From assembly GCA_030686995.1 (NCBI GenBank), contig CM060704.1, positions 175,581,718-175,645,717 on the forward strand: a DNA stretch of 64,000 bases, given 5' to 3'. Below the pieces are notes generated by a model. That model was not told the origin of the DNA, did not search any database, and saw only the letters and a program-made list of their open reading frames with translations. The translations under genes were made by a program, and so were the position numbers. Origin of the DNA: Artemisia argyi (taxonomy: Eukaryota; Streptophyta; Magnoliopsida; Asterales; Asteraceae). Position 1 is the stretch's first letter. Every line of letters begins with the position of its first letter. Below, one piece after another: positions 23,370 through 35,217 of this stretch.

Positions 23370-23436
23370 TTAATATGCACAACATTAAAGTTTGTCAAAC
23401 GGTCCAATAGTCAAACTTAGATTGGACCAACTCGCA

Positions 23437-24000
23437 TAGGGGTGTTGATCGGTTCGGTTTTCGGTTATTCGGTTAAAAAAAAATTTAGGGTCAAACCGTG
23501 AACCAAACCAATCCGAATTCAAATTCGGTTTTTGGTTCGGTTTGGTTAAATTCTAGTTCGGTTTGGTTCGGTTCGGTTTTCGGTTTAACCAAATTACACA
23601 CTTTATTTAAAAAAAAAGAAAAATATACAAATATATTTTGCCAAAAAAGTTATTTCAAACATAAAAAGTATTTTTTAATATTAGGATAGAATTTTTTTGT
23701 TATTTATATATATATAAATATAATATAAATATAAATATAAATATATATATAACGTTTTATTGATCTTTTTATATATATAAATATATAAAAAATATATAAA
23801 TTTATATGAATTCGGTTTTCGGTTCGGTTTTCGGTTTTGATTACCAAAACCATATCCAAACCGAGAACCGAATTAAAAGTTCGGTTTGGTTCAGTTTTGG
23901 CAAATTTGGTTCGGTTATAAGTTCGATTCGGTTATTTTCGGTTCGGTTCGGTTTTGGTTTTCGGTTTATTCGGATATTTCGGTTTTTCTGCTCACCCCTA
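23437..24000. mobile_element. hAT MITE with GGTTCGGTTTT subterminal repeats
   Basis: The ends TAGGGGTGTTGA and (inverted) TAGGGGTGAGCA are flanked by perfect 8-bp copies of AACTCGCA (23429-23436, 24001-24008). Both ends carry many copies of ttcggtttggttcggtt-like motifs, and the centre is AT-rich. The overlapping ORFs are repeat artefacts. Confidence 0.85.
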
Positions 24001-24592
24001 AACTCGCAAACTCAAGAACCTCTTAAGTATGTCACGTTGGACTTTGGACCATTGCTTGAACAATCTTGGGCTTATCTGCTCACACAATCCAATTATCATT
24101 TTAACACTAGTACAAACCCAAAATTTACCATTTATTCGTAAGTAATCAATAAAAAGAGATCGACATTTATACATCATAATGTGGTAAATGGAATGGTTTG
24201 TCCAAAATAAAAAGGGCTGAGGTCTAATCAATCTAGTCCTCGGTTCCAGATTTTGGCCACTTTCAGTTTTGACATGCATGTTTCATGGTCCAGGCTGGTT
24301 TGAGGACCGTGCATGGCCATAGCATCATTGACAATATAAAATATATTTTGGCAAGCTGTTAAAAAATAGAAAAGAAAAACAGATTTTTGGGTCCGTGTTG
24401 ATAGTTTGTGCCTCCATCAAAACACTTGGGGCTTCATCTCTACCTTGTTTAGTTCTTTGAAAACAATGTGTAGCATTCAAGCATACAGGTTGTTGGGTGT
24501 TGCACGAACAAAGAAACAACATTTCATTAAAATATATATACTATTTTTATTAAATTTGTTAGTATTGGAGTATTATGTTTAGCTATATACTA

Positions 24593-24788
24593 CTCCCTCC
24601 GTCCCAAATTATAAGTCCACTTTCATATTTCACAAAGTTTAAGAAAAGTGGGGCCCTTACAATACTAACCAATAAAAATTCATTATTACCCACTTACAAG
24701 CATTCTCATTGGTTGAAATTAAAAGTGGACATATAATTTGGGACAACCCAAATTGACAAAATGGACTTTTAAAATAGGACGGAGTGAG
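24593..24788. mobile_element. Stowaway MITE (Tc1/mariner)
   Basis: The ends CTCCCTCCGTCCCAAATTAT and (inverted) CTCACTCCGTCCTATTTTA are flanked by TA. CTCCCTCCGTCC is the standard Stowaway terminus in plants. Confidence 0.9.
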
Positions 24789-24790
24789 TA

Positions 24791-26855
24791 TCTTATACAT
24801 ATGTTGCAAAATGTGGTTTTGGTTAAGTTTTAATTAAAGGCCACCAAATTATTTGTTGGGCCAATTGTTTAAGCTCATTATTGGGCTAAAAAAACCATAT
24901 AACCCCAGAGAAAATTGAACGACCAAAAATCGGATGCCCACACACGACACACTATCATCTTATTGCAGATTTTAACTCTGGATTCCAAGGTATAAATCAC
25001 ACTTGCTACTGTTTTTATTTCATTTGAGTTGATGTTTAATACCAATATTCTGGATTTGAACATGAGTTAGACCAACTACTTTAGATGTTTTATCAAAACA
25101 AACATTAATATCATTTGATTACATATTCTTCGGTTTACTTTCTGTTGGTAGGAATGTGTATAGGCCTATGTACTAAATACTTATGTTTAATCTTGTTTAT
25201 TTAGATAACTAGGAAAAAAAAATTATAATCTTAGAGCAATAAGTTGAAAATGATTATTGGATTAAAAGATTTGGAAGTAAACTTCTGTATTAAAGACTGA
25301 AAAATGTGTGAGGGAGTAAAAGCTAATAATAGGTTAAATTAGGTCGCGCATATCAAATACTTGAAACATAACGTTCATATGAAAGTAACTCTGGTCCTTA
25401 GCATTTCGGAGGTGGTTTGAAGGTCACCCATCATCTTTTGGAACTCATTTTGATTCAAGTTTTTGTAGGCTTTGTTTGGACTCCATTGTCGTTCATTTTA
25501 TTGTGTGCACCTTTTCCTTAACAACCTTTTAGAATGGGAGATGATTGGGACGCTCACACTTTTGATTGGGACACTCAATTGTACAAGCAATTAAAGCATA
25601 TTGTAAACATTATACAAGTATGTAATGCACAGAATGGAGTGTCCCAATAAAAAATATGAGCGTGCAAATCATTTCCCTTTTAGAATCGGTACCTACTCGC
25701 TAGGATTTCGTATTATCTTACATCACGTCAACTTTTTTAGTCTACTGAAAAGCTTCAAGGACAATTTTATTTGACCCTTTTAACAACTCGATTGAAAACG
25801 TACACATGTAAAGAAAAGCAAACATGATTGTAGCCACAAAAATGATTTGGTTCTGAATTTAAAGTAAAAAATGGGTTAGTTGTATGGTTGTTAAACTGAT
25901 GGCAAAGTGGAGGGGTAGCAGCAATTTTATGGATAAGAAAAGAAAAAATGTAGACTTCAGCTCAAAAGTCGACGCCTTTGGGTACGTTTTGCGGAACTAG
26001 CTCTGGAGTTTATATTTTCATAGAGTTGTTTGGCGATTTGGTTGGAGAGTTGTTGTTATAAAATGATATGAAAATACATCAAGTTTAATTTACATATATT
26101 TCAAGGTTTTACGTGTTCATCCGTTACATTTTCAAACGTATTAGAGTAATTTGACTAACTATAAGCTCTACTCATGTCTATAAGCTTGTTTCGATTACCT
26201 TTAGCTTATTGATAGTTGACTAAGCTAGCTTGAGCTCAAGCTCTACTCATTTCTAAAGTAACTATAAGCTTGTTGCCAAACACACCCTGTATAGGACATT
26301 TGCCCGTGGAATATGTATATAAAAAATTTCATTTAGTTTAATCAGTGATACCTTCCTTTTAAGCTAATCCCTTTTCTTTGTTACCATTGTCTAAGGAAGC
26401 TCTTTATATGTGTTTTAATCTAGGATAGTATTCAGATGGACTGTAGCATAAATTATTTTTCTCGTGTTTTGTTTTCATGATTCTTCTATGCTTCCAAGCT
26501 CAACATATCACTGTTTGTGGTATGTGTTTGATGTAATTCTTTTGTTTATCTAGGTGAACATAATTTTTTATGCTTTTTCTATGCTTCCGAGTTCATCTTG
26601 TGTATTATACTCTTCTTACATGTTCTTTTTAGGTGATGTAATTCTTTTGTTTATCTAGGTGAGCATAATTTTTATATGAGTTTCTGCACTTTCAAAATAT
26701 TTTTATACGGGTCATTGATTGAACCACATAGATTTTATCAAAAGTCTAGTGACTTGAATAAAGAAGGTTACAATTGCAAAATGATCATTTTAATGAGTGT
26801 GTTATCCGACTTTAACCCATGAATCAATTTTTAGGATTTTGTTTGTATACTCTTT
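24791..26855. other. No gene; one Mutator-type MITE inside
   Basis: Apart from the element at 25536-25677 and a 30-bp direct repeat (gtaattcttttgtttatcta near 26535 and 26639), I see unannotated AT-rich sequence. Confidence 0.4.
25536..25677. mobile_element. Mutator-type MITE, 9-bp target duplication
   Basis: The ends GGGAGATGATTGGGACGCTC and (inverted) GGGAAATGATTTGCACGCTC are flanked by perfect TTTTAGAAT (25527-25535, 25678-25686). Related copies lie at 36148-36302, about 56551-56691 and about 58873-59019. Confidence 0.75.
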
Positions 26856-28112
26856 TGCACAGGTTCTTGCGGATCTTGGATCAATCATGGATGAACATGT
26901 ATAATGAAAAACAATAAGAGTATGCACAATCTGATGTGTGCAGGGACTCGGTATAACCAACAGAGATGGTGGGTTTTCTTAAATAAAACACACGTTATTC
27001 TTTATTAACCACACTAAAATGTTTACAATCGATATGTATATATACAATGTCAATCGGTGTCATTGAACCGATGTGACTTCTTCTGTAAGGCATGTATCTA
27101 AGCGACATACCTTTTCCTACTTTACAGGAATAACTATATTTACAGTTAATAACTATCTATATAACATATATGGTCCTTCATGTTTCGAGATTTATGATTC
27201 TTGATTAAACTCGATGCCAACATTCACTCCCCTAATCAAGACATCATAATCTTCATCATAATCTTCACTCTGTTCTTGTCCATCTTTGATTTGCAGTCTC
27301 GTTCCTTCTTTACATCTTCTGTAATTGATCGCCTTGTTACTTGTTCTTTCTTTCATGCTCGGTTGCCTTTTCCTTTGTTCCATGGTTGATCTTCTTGATC
27401 ATCGTCCTTGTACATATCTTTACCGGTGCTTCTAAGTTCTTCCTCTATGTCAACATCCATCTCTGCATCAGGCTGTGGTCCTGCAATTCCTTTGCTGCCA
27501 CATCATCTGCCTTTCCTTGCTTGGATTGTTTTCCTTATAGTAACTTCACCATTCCTATGTACATCTTTCCACCGTGTCTTCTCCTTGCCATCTGCATAAG
27601 ACATCCTTCTTTTGGAACTTCTCTTCTTGCAACAACCTTCTTTCTTTTCTACCCAACACTAACGTGTCCATGATCATCTTCATATTGTGTTTTCGGGTCT
27701 TCATCTTCTTCAACGTGATATCTTCCTTGGACTACAAATGATCGATCCATTGTAACCATGTATCTCTGATACCACTTTTGCACAGGTTCTTGCGGATCTT
27801 GGATCAATCATGGATGAACATGTATAATGAAAAACACTAAGAGTATGCACAATATGATGTGTGCAGGGCCTCGGTATAACCAACAGAGAGGGTGGGTTTT
27901 CTTAAATAAAACACACGTTATTCTTTATTAACCACACTAAAATGTTTACAATCGATATGTATATATACAATGTCAATCGGTGCCATTGAACCGATGTGAC
28001 TTCTTCTGTAAGGCATGTATCTAAGCGACATACGTTTTCCTACTTTACATGAATAACTATATTTACAGTTAATAACTATCTATATAACTATCTATATAAC
28101 ATATAACATATA
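26856..28112 (-). mobile_element. Miniature LTR retrotransposon (TRIM-like)
   Basis: Two direct repeats of about 315-335 bp (26856-27171 and 27779-28112, starting tgcacaggttcttgcgg) enclose about 600 bp. Next to the right-hand repeat, the minus strand reads TGGTATCAGAGATA (27761-27774), an initiator-tRNA primer-binding site. The element is therefore transcribed leftwards, with its 5' LTR on the right. The internal part is too small for gag-pol. The LTRs differ at only a few positions plus a small tandem expansion near the right end, suggesting a fairly recent insertion. Confidence 0.8.
27649..27759 (-). CDS. Short ORF at the start of the TRIM internal region
   Basis: Thirty-six codons, MVTMDRSFVVQG to GHVSVG, begin just after the primer-binding site. 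The product is acidic (VEEDEDP). This is where gag would begin in a full element, so it may be a gag remnant or a short leader peptide. The function is unknown, and coding status is inferred only from position. Confidence 0.3.
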   Translation of the reverse strand: MVTMDRSFVVQGRYHVEEDEDPKTQYEDDHGHVSVG

Positions 28113-28864
28113 TTGTCAGAAACGGAGAAGCAGGATTGATTGTTATTAGCAGAAGGCGGGATTAGCAATGCAAGATGAGTTTGAATTTCAACAAGCGAGG
28201 CAGGTTTGATCAAGAACTAGAGGACCAAAGAAAGAAAGAAAGGAAAATGGTTACCACCAACCGGGGTTAACCAAAAGAAGAGAAACAACAGGTTTGCCCA
28301 GGAATCAGAAAACCAAAGAACTGCTGAGACAGTTGGTTGATTCGCCCCGCAAACAAGGAAGAAAGTTTTGCCCGGTGAAAAAAGAACCAGGTGGTTTGAT
28401 TCGCTCCGCAAACAAGAAGAAAATATAGGAAGCAAGAAGAAGAAAAAAAGCATGAACATGATGATTGGAAGATCTACGGTTAGTTTTGATTCGCTTTGCG
28501 ACCGAAAAACCCATATACTGTTATTGCAAGAAGATTGATTAATTTGATCCGAAACTATTTAGAGTTGATATCAAATTAATCATAGTTGAAGGATGATATC
28601 GATTTGATCCGATACTAGTAAAGTTGAAATCAAAATCGATCCGAAGCCGGTGGAATACGAAGTCAGATTGTTAAATTGGAAAAAAGAAGACAAGAAAGAT
28701 GTCAGGGGATTCGCCAAAGAAAAAGCATGAACAAGAAGGATTAAAGAATGAAGACATCAAGGTTTAAAGAATAAAGACAACTGATGATTGAAAGATCCGC
28801 AAGTAACACTGAAGATGCGGATTTGAAGATTGAAGACTTTGGCATATCAACATTAGGGAGGAAC
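28113..28864. other. Probable 3' internal end of the copia element
   Basis: The sequence ends in a purine-rich stretch (ttagggaggaac) directly before the LTR start at 28865, as a polypurine tract should. No coding frame could be followed. The hydrophobic minus ORFs at 28217-28514 are not supported. Confidence 0.4.
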
Positions 28865-29250
28865 TGTTGGACTATAATGTTTATTATGCCAAAAAGACCA
28901 AAGAATAAAGCCCGTATGTTCTTCTAGTTTGGGCCGCAGTAACAAACCCACAAGATGGAAAACATGGCAATTAAATAGAAACAGTTTAGTCTAGGGTTAC
29001 AACGTTTAGATTGGTTGTATCGTTTAGATATATAGAATCGGTATTCCTCCTTGTGAATACACCGTTTCTTCTTGTATAAATAGGGATCAATTTCTGTAAA
29101 CAAATGCAACCCTATTCGATTCACTTTATATCAATATAAAGGGTTCTACCCATCTTCTTTGTCCCACTTTTATTCAATTCTCTTTGCATGATTATACATG
29201 ATGTTGTTTGATATTTTCGATCCTGGAAACACCCCTAAAGGGCCAGTGAA
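28865..29250 (+). mobile_element. Copia-type 3' LTR or LTR fragment
   Basis: It begins TGTTGGACTATAATG after a polypurine tract and contains tataaatagggatc (about 29075), a promoter-like TATA. It appears to end at about ...CAGTGAACA. The left boundary is clearer than the right. No primer-binding site follows, so this is the downstream copy of a truncated element. Confidence 0.55.
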
Positions 29251-29351
29251 CATAATCTTTTTTTTTTTTTTTTTTTTTTCCTCTATTGGAATCCATTGGC
29301 GTTTGAATTGAATGATATATGAAGAACATGTTAATGTTCTTGAACACTTGA

Positions 29352-30437
29352 ATTTAATTTAATTTACTACTTAATGACCAGCTTTCTGTTATCAGAAATA
29401 CAATCTTAGTTGTATATAACATCTGTTTTCTTTATTTCTCAGCCGGTATACAATCACGCTGGATTGGCCCCTGAAAAACCTGCTATTGGGAAAACGGTAA
29501 AATGACATGGGCTTTAAATTTGAAGTGGAGAAAATGAAGATAGATGTGAAAGCTAACTTTAACCTTGATATAGAAGAGAGCATTTTGAAACAAGTGATGG
29601 AATGTGCTTGTGAAGAGGATATAGAATTCCTAGCAAAAGAAATAGTATTGATTAACGAATGCTACAGAAAACAATCTACAGGAACCACCATTAACTTGGA
29701 TGTATGATAAATAAGGGAGGCATATAAAAATACGAAAAAAGAATGTTCAAGAGAACATGTGATTCTTGTTATCAACTATGATTTGCGGGTAGTCTTTTTT
29801 CCTTATCTTCGTCCTTAAAGCTCTGATGCAGTTTTCCTTTCAATTGCATTTCGTTGTCTGGTTATATAACATGTTTGTTTTTTATGAGCTCACAGATAAG
29901 CATAGTTTCCACACTATCCATGCACTCATGCCATGCCTGAACATAGCAATTTTAAACACAATGACATGTTTACAAAATTGACCTGAGTAATGCTTATTAT
30001 TTGTTGAATGTGGATGGAGATTTGAACTTGAGAGATTGATGAAAGCTGGTTTAAAGAGTTAAAGATTGGTTAGTGCTTTCATTACATAGCATATATAGTG
30101 AATAAACTAACAAAATATTTTTGTTGTGACATGAGAATCCTCAATAAGACATATGGCTCCCACGATTAATAGTGGTTTCTGTGGACTGTTTGTGTAGCAT
30201 TTGTTAATCAATATTGCTTCTGCTAGGAATTCTATATCTTCTTCACAAGCACATTTCCACTTCAAATTTTTAGTCCATGTCATTTGCCGTTCTCCCAATG
30301 ACAGGTTTTTCCAGGGGCCAATCCAGTGTGATTGTATACGCCTAAGAAAAGAAGAAAACAGATGTTATATACAACTAAGATTGTATTTCTGATAACAGAA
30401 AGCTGGTATTAAGTAGTAAGCTAAATTAAATTAAAGT
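29352..30437. repeat. Inverted duplication of a gene fragment
   Basis: Bases 29352-29700 are repeated in inverted orientation at about 30166-30437, with a 73-bp deletion in the right copy. The left copy contains exon-like pieces. One, bounded by ttctcag and gtaaaa, reads VYNHAGLAPEKPAIGKT. Another reads ECACEEDIEFLAKEIVLINE, and the right copy on the minus strand reads KCACEEDIEFLAEAILINK. I do not recognise the parent gene. About 400 bp of loop separates the arms, so a transcript would fold into a long hairpin. Confidence 0.65.
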
Positions 30438-30481
30438 TTGGTTATAGCTTCTAGTCTTGTGTAGATATCCTATTTTTCTAA

Positions 30482-30980
30482 GGGGGTGTTTGGGGCTGCG
30501 TTTTGCAGCAGATTATTGCGTTTACAAAACGCAAATAATCAACTTTGAGTGTTTGGCAAGATGAAATTGAAAATCACGTATCTGCATTTTTTAGACCTCA
30601 AAACGTGGTTTTCCAAAAGCAGCTCTTCACTTGCTTTTGTAAAACGTGATTTTGCTTTTCAGCAAAATTACAAACTGCGTGCCATCTTTTTATCTCTGGT
30701 TTGATGTCGTTGAAAGGTACACCAGTGGCGATAAGATAAAGCGTAGAATTGAAGGTGTTTATCAACAAGTGCAAACCCAAAAGAAAGGTCCATTGGGCTA
30801 ACTCAGTTGTATTTCATTAAGTTCAAAAAATAAATCGAAAAAAAACAAGAATGTCCATTTTCATAATTTTACGATCAAACAACATAGCTAAGTTTTATAA
30901 TAACATTTTGTAACATGTGATTTGATTATGTGTTTTCAAAACGCATAATCCATTTTCAATAAACAATCCCAAACACCCCC
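30482..30980. mobile_element. PIF/Harbinger-type MITE
   Basis: The ends GGGGGTGTTTGGG and CCCAAACACCCCC are flanked by TAA (30479-30481, 30981-30983). Inner repeats of acgcaaataatc/gattatgcgtttt occur near both ends. Confidence 0.75.
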
Positions 30981-31340
30981 TAAATCAAGAGATCCCAAGA
31001 AACATAACTTACGGTAGATAGTGGGTTAAAATGGGTAATTTATAGGTGTTGAAATGGCTCGTACCAAAGTGGATTGACCTGTCAAAAGTCAAAACTTTTG
31101 CACTCATAGTTGCATGTTGGTTACAAAATTATATTATGAAATAACAGCATTAAGTTTTAATTGTTTTTACTTTTAACTGTGATTTCGATAAATCGATGCA
31201 TTGTCATAAATTTGCTTTAGGAAATGCACTGCATTAAAAAAAATTAATCAAAATTTTACTCTGCTAATTACTATGAAAATCTTTACAAGGTATGTGCTAA
31301 TACATTCGATTATGTACCAACTCGGATGACCTACAATCAG

Positions 31341-33872
31341 TCAAAGATTGGTATTCGCTAGCATTTCGGTTCTTAATAAAGCTAACATTGAGTACATCTC
31401 ATAACTTTGTGATATTGATCTATCATTAGCTACAAAAGCATGAAGTTCATGTCCTATTTGAACCCAACTACACCCTGGATTTTTCTTAATCCCTTTTTCT
31501 CTCATGAAACCTCTCAAATCCGATACTTCATCCCACATTTCATTTGCTGCGTATGCATTAGAGAGAGCCACATAGTTTCCCGAATTATTTGGTTCTATTT
31601 TAGCCAAATTATCAGTTAAATACTTTGCAAGATCAGTCTCATTATGTTCTATACAAGAAGCAAGCAAAGACCCCAATATATGTGAATCGGGCTTTAATGG
31701 CATACTTTGAACAAGCCGAAAAGCTTCAGACTTTCCACATTTAGAAAGAAGACTCACCACACAACCATAATGTTCCATACTTGGTGTCACACCATGCTTT
31801 GTAATCATATTTATAAAAATATCCAAACCTTCGGTTATTAATCCACAATGTCGACATAATGATAAGATACTAGTGAAGGTTATGCTATCAGGCTTTATAC
31901 CTTCACTCTGTAAATCCCTAAAGAGATCAAAAGCTTCTGAATGACACCCGTGCAACGCATAACCAGAAATCATAGTATTATACAAGGATATTTCCTTAAC
32001 TAAAATCATATCAAATACCTTTCTTGCTTGTTTTATATACCCACATTTTGCATACATGTCCCCTATAGAAGTTGCTAATACAACATTCATATGCATCTCA
32101 TGCCTCAATACATATCCGTGTATAGCTTTTCCAAGTTGTAAGGATGCACGGGTTTTACAAGCCGAAAGTATGCCCACTATACTAACAATATTTGGTTTAA
32201 TCCCCTTTTCCAGCATTTCTTGAAATACTGAAATCGCTTCATCTACACATCCGTTTTGAACCAAACCCGTGATCAAACTAGTATGTGTAATCAAATTAGC
32301 CTCAATGCCAAACGACCCCATTTCAGAAAATGAGTCCATGGCTTCTTCAGCTTGCCCGTTTCTCAAAAACGCTAAAATAACCGAATTCCAAGAAACCACA
32401 TTTGGTGGAACACCCTGTAATTGCATTTCGTAGAACAATTTCAAAGTCTCGCCACTTGACCCAAGTTCAGCATAAGCTGCTAATAAAGTATTCCACAACA
32501 CAAGATCTTTACTTCTCACTGACGAAAATACCCTTCGTGCATCGTGAATTTTGTTACATTTAGCATACATATCAACAATACTACTGGCAACGGTTACATC
32601 ACCCAAGAGGTTGTTTCTAATACATTGACAATGTGTTTCTTTTCCTAGTTTCAAATTCTGAATATCACCTGCACATGTTGCGATCAGTGTCATCGTCACA
32701 GAATCAAATTTCAACCCTTCGAATAACATGTCACGACATAAATCTAACGTCTTCTCAGTCTGTTTATTCTGTAAATAACAAGACACCATCAAATTCCACG
32801 CTACAACGTCTTTCTTTTTCATCTTACTAAAGACTTTCTCAGCATCTTTAACCAATCCAGTTTTCGAATACAGATTAACCAAAGAAGTACCCACGATATT
32901 ACCTACATCTAACCCGTTAACAATCGCAATCGAATGACCTTGTTTACCTTCTTCAATAGCACAAACATTAGCACAAGCCGAAAGAAAACTCACCAAACTA
33001 ACAACACTCGGCTCAACTCCTTCACTTCTCATCTCCCCAAACACACGAATTGCCTCCTCAAACATCCCATTTTGCGCATAACTCGTCATCAAAGAATTCC
33101 AACTCACCACATTCCGCTCACCCATCCCCTCAAAAACCTTCCCCGCATCATCCAACGCGCCACATTTCCCATACATATCCACAAGACTACTTTTCACAAA
33201 CACACAATCATCAAACCCCATTTTCGCCACATACCCATGAACCCCTTTCCCAAACCTTAACCACAACAAACCACCACAAGCTTTCAACACATTAGGCACC
33301 ACAAAATTATCAACCACAAAACCCTTATCCACCATTTCATTAAACCCTAACAAAACCTCATCATAAAACCTTAATCTACAATAAACACCAATAATAGCAC
33401 TCCAAGAAAACACATTCTTAACCTCATCATTAAACAAACATAAAGCACAATCTACTTCATCACACTTAGCATAAAAAACCACTAACTTAGTTTCAAGAAA
33501 CACATTTTTACATAAAGATTCACCTTTTTTCAAGATTCTTGCATGAATTTGCATACCCAATGATAAGTTACGCTCATAAACACATCCTTGAAGCAAATCA
33601 CCATAAATATCAGCTCCAATGGTGAATCTTTGTGACTCAAGTTCATGTAAAAGGTTGACTGATTGGTGTAACTTGCCTTGTTTGATAAGGGTTGAGATTT
33701 GATTGAAGTATGAGTTGTAGAGGATTTGGTGGTGTTTTTCAACATGGGTTTTGAGGATTTGTGTTTGGGAGTTTGGGGGTTTGGGGAGATTTAGTGGGAA
33801 CTGGAGCGAAGACATGAGTGGATAAAGTGAAGTGAAGTAAGTGATCTTGGTCTGCATAGATATTTGAGACAT
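31341..33872 (-). CDS. CRR21: PPR protein, CRR21-like, chloroplast RNA editing factor
   Basis: This is an intronless gene for 843 residues. A short Ser/Pro/Gln-rich N-terminus suggests a plastid transit peptide. It is followed by about 20 PLS-class pentatricopeptide repeats (for example SWSAIIGVYCRL, SLVDMYGKCGALDDAGKVF, VVSWNSLMTSYAQNGMFEEA). The C-terminal E-type region contains PDSHILGSLLASC, NSGNYVALSNAYA and KKNPGCSWVQIGHELHAFVANDR, and there is no DYW domain. The sequence matches what I know of Arabidopsis At5g55740/CRR21 along its length (YGDLLQGCVYERNLSLGMQIHARILK, EEGKQGHSIAIVNG, LILWNTLLAAYAE-type segments). CRR21 is needed to edit a site in plastid ndhD for the NDH complex. M1 and M20 (at 33815) are both possible starts; M20 is also conserved in the nearby duplicate. 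No frameshifts were seen. Confidence 0.9.
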   Translation of the reverse strand: MSQISMQTKITYFTSLYPLMSSLQFPLNLPKPPNSQTQILKTHVEKHHQILYNSYFNQISTLIKQGKLHQSVNLLHELESQRFTIGADIYGDLLQGCVYERNLSLGMQIHARILKKGESLCKNVFLETKLVVFYAKCDEVDCALCLFNDEVKNVFSWSAIIGVYCRLRFYDEVLLGFNEMVDKGFVVDNFVVPNVLKACGGLLWLRFGKGVHGYVAKMGFDDCVFVKSSLVDMYGKCGALDDAGKVFEGMGERNVVSWNSLMTSYAQNGMFEEAIRVFGEMRSEGVEPSVVSLVSFLSACANVCAIEEGKQGHSIAIVNGLDVGNIVGTSLVNLYSKTGLVKDAEKVFSKMKKKDVVAWNLMVSCYLQNKQTEKTLDLCRDMLFEGLKFDSVTMTLIATCAGDIQNLKLGKETHCQCIRNNLLGDVTVASSIVDMYAKCNKIHDARRVFSSVRSKDLVLWNTLLAAYAELGSSGETLKLFYEMQLQGVPPNVVSWNSVILAFLRNGQAEEAMDSFSEMGSFGIEANLITHTSLITGLVQNGCVDEAISVFQEMLEKGIKPNIVSIVGILSACKTRASLQLGKAIHGYVLRHEMHMNVVLATSIGDMYAKCGYIKQARKVFDMILVKEISLYNTMISGYALHGCHSEAFDLFRDLQSEGIKPDSITFTSILSLCRHCGLITEGLDIFINMITKHGVTPSMEHYGCVVSLLSKCGKSEAFRLVQSMPLKPDSHILGSLLASCIEHNETDLAKYLTDNLAKIEPNNSGNYVALSNAYAANEMWDEVSDLRGFMREKGIKKNPGCSWVQIGHELHAFVANDRSISQSYEMYSMLALLRTEMLANTNL

Positions 33873-34075
33873 GTTTTCCTAGTTAGCCAAAAGACCCAAA
33901 TTTCAAAGGTTTATTTATTTATTTATTTATTTATTATTATTAAATAAAATAAAATAATCTAATTTTAAATTAATAGTCTACGTTTCTTTATCGATATGTT
34001 CAGTTTAATTGTTTACTAATTGAAATAGATTAAAAATAATTAAAAAAAATAATAATAATCGACTTTATCATATTA

Positions 34076-34448
34076 GGGCCCGTTTGGTTTACGGTGGTAG
34101 GGTTAGATTTTAGGATTGATGGATAAATTAAACGTTTGGTTCACGGTTTAACTTTTGAATGTGTCAGTGAATACCAAAAAATTGTACTATTTGAAATTCA
34201 TATAGAGTAGGCTGATTTAGGAAAAGACGTAGACCATGGTGGGACCAATTTATTTCTTGTGTGTACACGTCACTTTTTCCATTTTATAAATCAATATTTT
34301 TTACTTTAAATTCTTATAAATCTTTTATTTTATTTCTAACTTCAATATAATAATATATTATCTCTCTCCTATTTTTTTTCTCCAACCTTTTCAAACTATT
34401 CTCAAATTCAAATCAAATTCTAAACCCACCTACAAACCAAACAGGCCT
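34076..34448. mobile_element. PIF/Harbinger-type MITE upstream of CRR21
   Basis: The ends GGGCCCGTTTGGTTT and (inverted) AGGCCTGTTTGGTTTG are flanked by TTA (34073-34075, 34449-34451). It sits between CRR21 and the duplicated CRR21 5' fragment. Confidence 0.75.
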
Positions 34449-34565
34449 TTATTCTTGCATGACATTAGCATTACAAACATTAAAAAAAACATTAAATAAT
34501 AAAAGTAAAAGTGCGATTCTAGTAAGATGTAAAAAGAGAAAAAAAATGCAATAATTATATCTTTT

Positions 34566-34663
34566 TGAGAGTTTGGGGGTTGGGAGATTAGGGGGAATTG
34601 GAGTGAAAACATCTTGATGTGAGGAAAAGTGACTTGATAGAGTGAAATGATCATGGTCTTGTT
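34566..34663 (-). pseudogene. Duplicated fragment of the CRR21 5' coding region
   Basis: On the minus strand this reads MFSLQFPLISQPPNSQK, matching CRR21 residues 20-36 (MSSLQFPLNLPKPPNSQ). About 50 upstream bases also match CRR21 (tcacttac..actttatccactc type). Similarity stops after PPNSQ, so the fragment cannot make a PPR protein. It lies about 0.75 kb upstream of the real gene in the same orientation. Confidence 0.75.
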
Positions 34664-34693
34664 GGAATTTTTTTTCATTATTATTGTTGCCAC

Positions 34694-35164
34694 GTAAGCG
34701 AAATTAAGAATTTTTATTTACCAATTGAAAGTCAAAATTGAAAAAAGTTGATGAAAATGAAAAAGTAAAAAATAATAAAAATAAATAAAATGCTTCTTGG
34801 ATTTGTATTATTCCTTAAACCACATCATATGAAAGAAGTCAATCTTTTTAACAGCTTAAAAGTGAACATAGTTATACACTTGGGCACGTTTTTAATTTGG
34901 GTTAAGGGGGTATTTGTTTAAGCTTATAAACCTTATTAGCTTATATGTGTTCGGCTTATATAGCATAAGTCACAATTTTGTGGCTTATTTTGACACTTAT
35001 GAACTTATATAATAATAATAATAAAATGATGTTAAAAAATAATAAAATAATGATGATGATGATGATGATAACAACTTATAAAGTCAGCTAAAAGTGGCGT
35101 GTTTGATGACACGACACATGATTTGGACACTTTAAAGAGTGACTAACTAATATTATGTACCCGA

Positions 35165-35217
<53 letters not shown>

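Noticed and set aside
32633..33295. Plus-strand ORFs within CRR21
   Set aside because: They are antisense shadows of a clear 843-residue PPR protein.
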